Assembly (NCBI GenBank): GCA_965661545.1
Contig: CBFIEF010000003.1
Span: 1 to 64,000 of the forward strand
Source: UBA7985 sp965661545
GTDB taxonomy: Bacteria > Pseudomonadota > Alphaproteobacteria > UBA7985
Direction: 5' to 3'
Length of the DNA: 64,000 nt
Position numbers and translations under genes: made by a program
Shown here: one piece after another, positions 61,743-64,000 of the stretch
Layout of the letters: each line of letters starts with the position of its first letter
How positions within the stretch are numbered: position 1 is the first letter of the stretch
Notes under the pieces: generated by a model
Database searches by the model: none
The model's input: only the letters and a program-made list of their open reading frames with translations
Told to the model about the DNA's origin: nothing

Positions 61743-63008
61743 TCAGAACCGGTAATCAATGTAAGCATTTCGGCGCAAATCCGCGTCATAGCGACGGGTA
61801 AGCTTGTCGATGCGCTCATTGGTCAAGCGCTCACGCACAGCCTCTGCGGTCAGGGGGTCAACCTCGACTCGCTTGCCGCAAACCATGTAGACCGAGCCCC
61901 CGCCGTCGGCAGGCAAAGGCGGGCTGACTTCGCCTACTTCCAAAGACGAGAGCGTGACCGAGATGATGGGGGGCAAGGTTGAGAGATCGAGCTCTCCAAG
62001 ATTGCCTGAACCAGCTTCACCGTACTGGGCCATAACCGCATCAAACTGCCGGCAGCCGCGGACTTGCTCAGAGATGTTGGTCAGCAGGGCAAGACGCTGT
62101 TGCGCGATGGGGTTGCTGAGATCGTCAGGCAGGTGAACGAACAACTGCCGCAGCGCCGCAATGGTCCGCGATGAGGCGGCACCGATAGGGCGGCGGGCAA
62201 GAATGCCCATGATGTAATAGCCTTCATCCGTGCGGATGGGCGTTTCGGTGATGTTGCCAGGTCGCAAGTTTGCCATGCCAGCCTCTAAATCTGCATCCAG
62301 CGAGCCTTCCGGCACCCAGCCGCGTGACCCACCAACCCCAGCCGTTGCGGCATAGGAATACTGCTGCGCCAGCTTGCCAAAGTCGGTGCCCTGCTGCAGT
62401 TGCTCAATGAGCTGTGTGGCCTGCTGACGAACTTGCGCTTCTGAAGACTGGCGCCCAAAGGGCAAGAAGATTTCGACAAGCTGCCGCTCAGACCGACCCC
62501 GCAGGGCGTTGATCCGGTTGACCTCGGCCAGAAGCTCCTTGTCCGAGATTTCCACGTCGGGAATGACCTGCCGTTGACTGATCGCATTGATGGCGATTTG
62601 AGCGCGGATTTGCTCTTGCATGGTTGCTGCGGGTACGCCCGATTGACGGATCAGCGCTTCAAACCCTTCGCGATCAAGCTTGTTTTGTGTCGCAATACTG
62701 TCAAAGGCATCGAGGACGAATTTTTCGCGAATATCGATTTGCAGGCGTTTGACTTCCTGCAACCGGATTTTGTCAGCAACCAGCTTGTCCAGCACCTGTG
62801 GCGCGAGCGCCAAACGGCGCTCGGTGGTGTTTGGTACTTCTGCAACCATGATCGCTAAGTTGATGCGATAGGCCAGATCCACATCTGTGATGATGTCATC
62901 ATTCACAACCGCCAATACGCGAACAGACGATTGCTGCGCGCCAGCGGAAGAAAAGCCGACAGACGCCAGCAGGCACAGGGAAAGAATGGCGAACCAGTGT
63001 TTAACCAT
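61743..63008 (-). CDS. surA: Periplasmic chaperone / peptidyl-prolyl isomerase SurA-like
   Basis: A 421-residue exported protein with a signal peptide (MVKHWFAILSLCLLASVGFS, cleavage after SAGA) and a SurA_N domain (VVNDDIITDVDLAYRI). At least one parvulin domain is seen (RQLVEIFLPFG to TDEGYYIMGILA, residues about 175-275) with a second, divergent one behind it. It assists outer-membrane protein folding. It is upstream of rsmA. The gene normally before it, lptD, is absent; a GST gene stands there instead. Confidence 0.9.
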   Translation of the reverse strand: MVKHWFAILSLCLLASVGFSSAGAQQSSVRVLAVVNDDIITDVDLAYRINLAIMVAEVPNTTERRLALAPQVLDKLVADKIRLQEVKRLQIDIREKFVLDAFDSIATQNKLDREGFEALIRQSGVPAATMQEQIRAQIAINAISQRQVIPDVEISDKELLAEVNRINALRGRSERQLVEIFLPFGRQSSEAQVRQQATQLIEQLQQGTDFGKLAQQYSYAATAGVGGSRGWVPEGSLDADLEAGMANLRPGNITETPIRTDEGYYIMGILARRPIGAASSRTIAALRQLFVHLPDDLSNPIAQQRLALLTNISEQVRGCRQFDAVMAQYGEAGSGNLGELDLSTLPPIISVTLSSLEVGEVSPPLPADGGGSVYMVCGKRVEVDPLTAEAVRERLTNERIDKLTRRYDADLRRNAYIDYRF

Positions 63009-63115
63009 GACTGAGAAAGAACCCTTATCTCGGATCAGGATGGAGGGGCTAAATGCAATATGCGACTATAGTCCACAACCCGGGCAAGAATCGAGCCTTA
63101 GACGCGCCTAAACGA

Positions 63116-63811
63116 TCACGAGGCAGCACGTTCTGCGCGGCCCAGTCCATCAAACAGGTCCAAAGTCGCTTCCAACCACGCTTGCACCGGTTCACCACCA
63201 TGTGAGGCCAGGTCGAAGGTGGACGTTGTCCGCACCCACTGGAAGGCACCAAAAGCGATGTAATCCGCATAGGACGGGACGCGTCCGCCGAGCCATTGCT
63301 GGGTTTCCAGCGTCTTTTTCATGGGCATGAGCGCGCCCTTGAGCTGAGCTTTCGCCGCCTCGCCCCCCGCAGAAAACTCTTCCAACGTCATGTTGAACCG
63401 CGTTTCGCGGGACGTGCGGAAGTAGTCGCGGTCTTTTTCCTGCAGGCCGTTGTAGATGTCCAACAGGATGATGCGGATAACCAGCGGATGCAGGGAGAAC
63501 GCCGCCCAGTTGTTGATGAACAGCGCATGCGCTTTACCTTTTTCGCCACCAAACAGGCTTGGGCCTTCTGGAACGGTTTCTTCGAGATGCAGCGCAATGG
63601 CCCAACTCTCGGACAGCACGTCCTCGCCAAACTGCACCGTCGGTACAATCTTGCGCGCACCATCACAGATGCTGGGAATATCGGTGAAGCCAATCTTCTC
63701 AGAGTCGTGGCTCAGCCCTTTGTGCGCCAAAGCCATGGTCGTGCGCCATGCATGGGGGCTGAAACGTGCGCCTTCTGCATTCGTGATGTCGTATGTGGTG
63801 ATCTTGGTCAT
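63116..63811 (-). CDS. Glutathione S-transferase, beta-etherase-like
   Basis: A 231-residue GST. The N-terminal thioredoxin-like domain has RFSPHAWRTTMALAHKGL and KIVPTVQFGEDVLSESWAIA, where the VP and (D)ES glutathione-binding positions are kept. The C-terminal helical domain ends with PSYADYIAFGAFQWVR. The N-terminus resembles bacterial beta-etherase GSTs of the LigE/LigF type, but the substrate is not known. It lies 10 bases downstream of the GMC oxidoreductase gene on the same strand. Confidence 0.88.
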   Translation of the reverse strand: MTKITTYDITNAEGARFSPHAWRTTMALAHKGLSHDSEKIGFTDIPSICDGARKIVPTVQFGEDVLSESWAIALHLEETVPEGPSLFGGEKGKAHALFINNWAAFSLHPLVIRIILLDIYNGLQEKDRDYFRTSRETRFNMTLEEFSAGGEAAKAQLKGALMPMKKTLETQQWLGGRVPSYADYIAFGAFQWVRTTSTFDLASHGGEPVQAWLEATLDLFDGLGRAERAAS

Positions 63812-63821
63812 CGTTGCTTTC

Positions 63822-64000
63822 CTATGATGTCGCGCGGATCATGTCCGCAGCCTTTTCGGCGATCATTATCGTGGGGGCATTGGTATTTGCGCCAACCAAG
63901 CGCGGCATGACCGAAGCATCGACAACCCGCAACCCCTCTATCCCTTTGACGCTTAAGTCAGGCAGCAGTGGGGCATTGAGATTATCCGCCGCCCCCATCG
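63822..64000 (-). CDS. GMC-family oxidoreductase, C-terminal end only
   Basis: The last 59 codons of a gene that runs off the right edge. The visible part reads GLRVVDASVMPRLVGANTN then APTIMIAEKAADMI, the C-terminal FAD-contact region of GMC (glucose-methanol-choline) oxidoreductases, including choline and alcohol dehydrogenases. The stop is TAG at 63824-63822. The GST gene follows after 10 bases, so the two may share a promoter and a catabolic role. Confidence 0.88.
   Translation of the reverse strand, partial: MGAADNLNAPLLPDLSVKGIEGLRVVDASVMPRLVGANTNAPTIMIAEKAADMIRATS

Overview
This window is chromosomal DNA from an alphaproteobacterium, most consistent with the Rhodobacterales or a close relative. 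Supporting signs are the dapF-mtaB-ftsY operon, pyk divergent from a short rpmJ, DUF1285-Nudix-cca, the rpsF-rpsR-rplI operon opposite fabD-fabG-acpP-fabF-mltG-yicC-gmk, a UDP-sulfoquinovose synthase gene, and cobN-cobW-type cobalamin genes. Base composition and gene style look even throughout. I see no prophage, insertion sequence or CRISPR array, so this is core genome plus one large biosynthetic cluster.

Layout. 1-5.8 kb: fabI (5' end cut), aroC, an aldo/keto reductase, thpR, an EamA transporter, a low-molecular-weight tyrosine phosphatase and an unknown lipoprotein. 5.9-24.9 kb: a cobalamin cluster of 17 genes. One minus-strand run is cbiX-cobH-cobL-cobI-(cbiG-cobJ fusion)-cobM. A second is cbiD-cobK-DUF1289-cobU-cobW-cobN-cobO-cobQ. 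On the plus strand are cbiB, lying between the two runs, and cobA-cobB, divergent from cbiD. 25-33 kb: glpD, pgk, a Nudix hydrolase, a second EamA exporter, an exported thioredoxin-like protein, and dapF-mtaB-ftsY. 33-46.4 kb: rlmJ, a 44-residue membrane protein, a methyltransferase, a molybdopterin-binding protein, a DUF2278 protein, mnmC, an ATM1-like ABC exporter, pyk, rpmJ, a TPR protein, a GntR regulator, cca-Nudix-DUF1285 and tRNA-Gln. 46.6-64 kb: a disordered-TM-peptidoglycan-binding-like protein, ispE, a large TPR protein, sqdB, the S6-S18-L9 operon, the fatty-acid cluster, yicC-gmk, rsmA, surA, a GST and the end of a GMC oxidoreductase.

How the genes work together. The cobalamin genes cover sirohydrochlorin cobaltochelation (CbiX), every ring methylation and contraction step of the cobalt-early route (CobI, CobJ, CobM, CbiG, CbiD, CobK, CobL, CobH), amidation (CobB, CobQ), adenosylation (CobO) and part of nucleotide-loop assembly (CbiB, CobU). 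CobN and CobW, which belong to the late-insertion aerobic route, sit in the same operon, so two cobalt-insertion strategies appear side by side. CobG, CobF, CobS/CobT chelatase subunits and cobalamin synthase are not in the window. The fatty-acid genes give most of type II synthesis, with fabI at the opposite end of the window.

The most interesting non-coding signals are a three-segment, mutually exclusive hairpin arrangement that can hide the ribosome binding site of the large TPR gene (about 50.6 kb), an 11-copy hexanucleotide repeat inside ftsY, and several symmetrical operator-like sequences in front of regulatory or envelope genes. I found nothing that I would call a wholly new system with confidence. 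All functional calls come from reading motifs, not from database searches.
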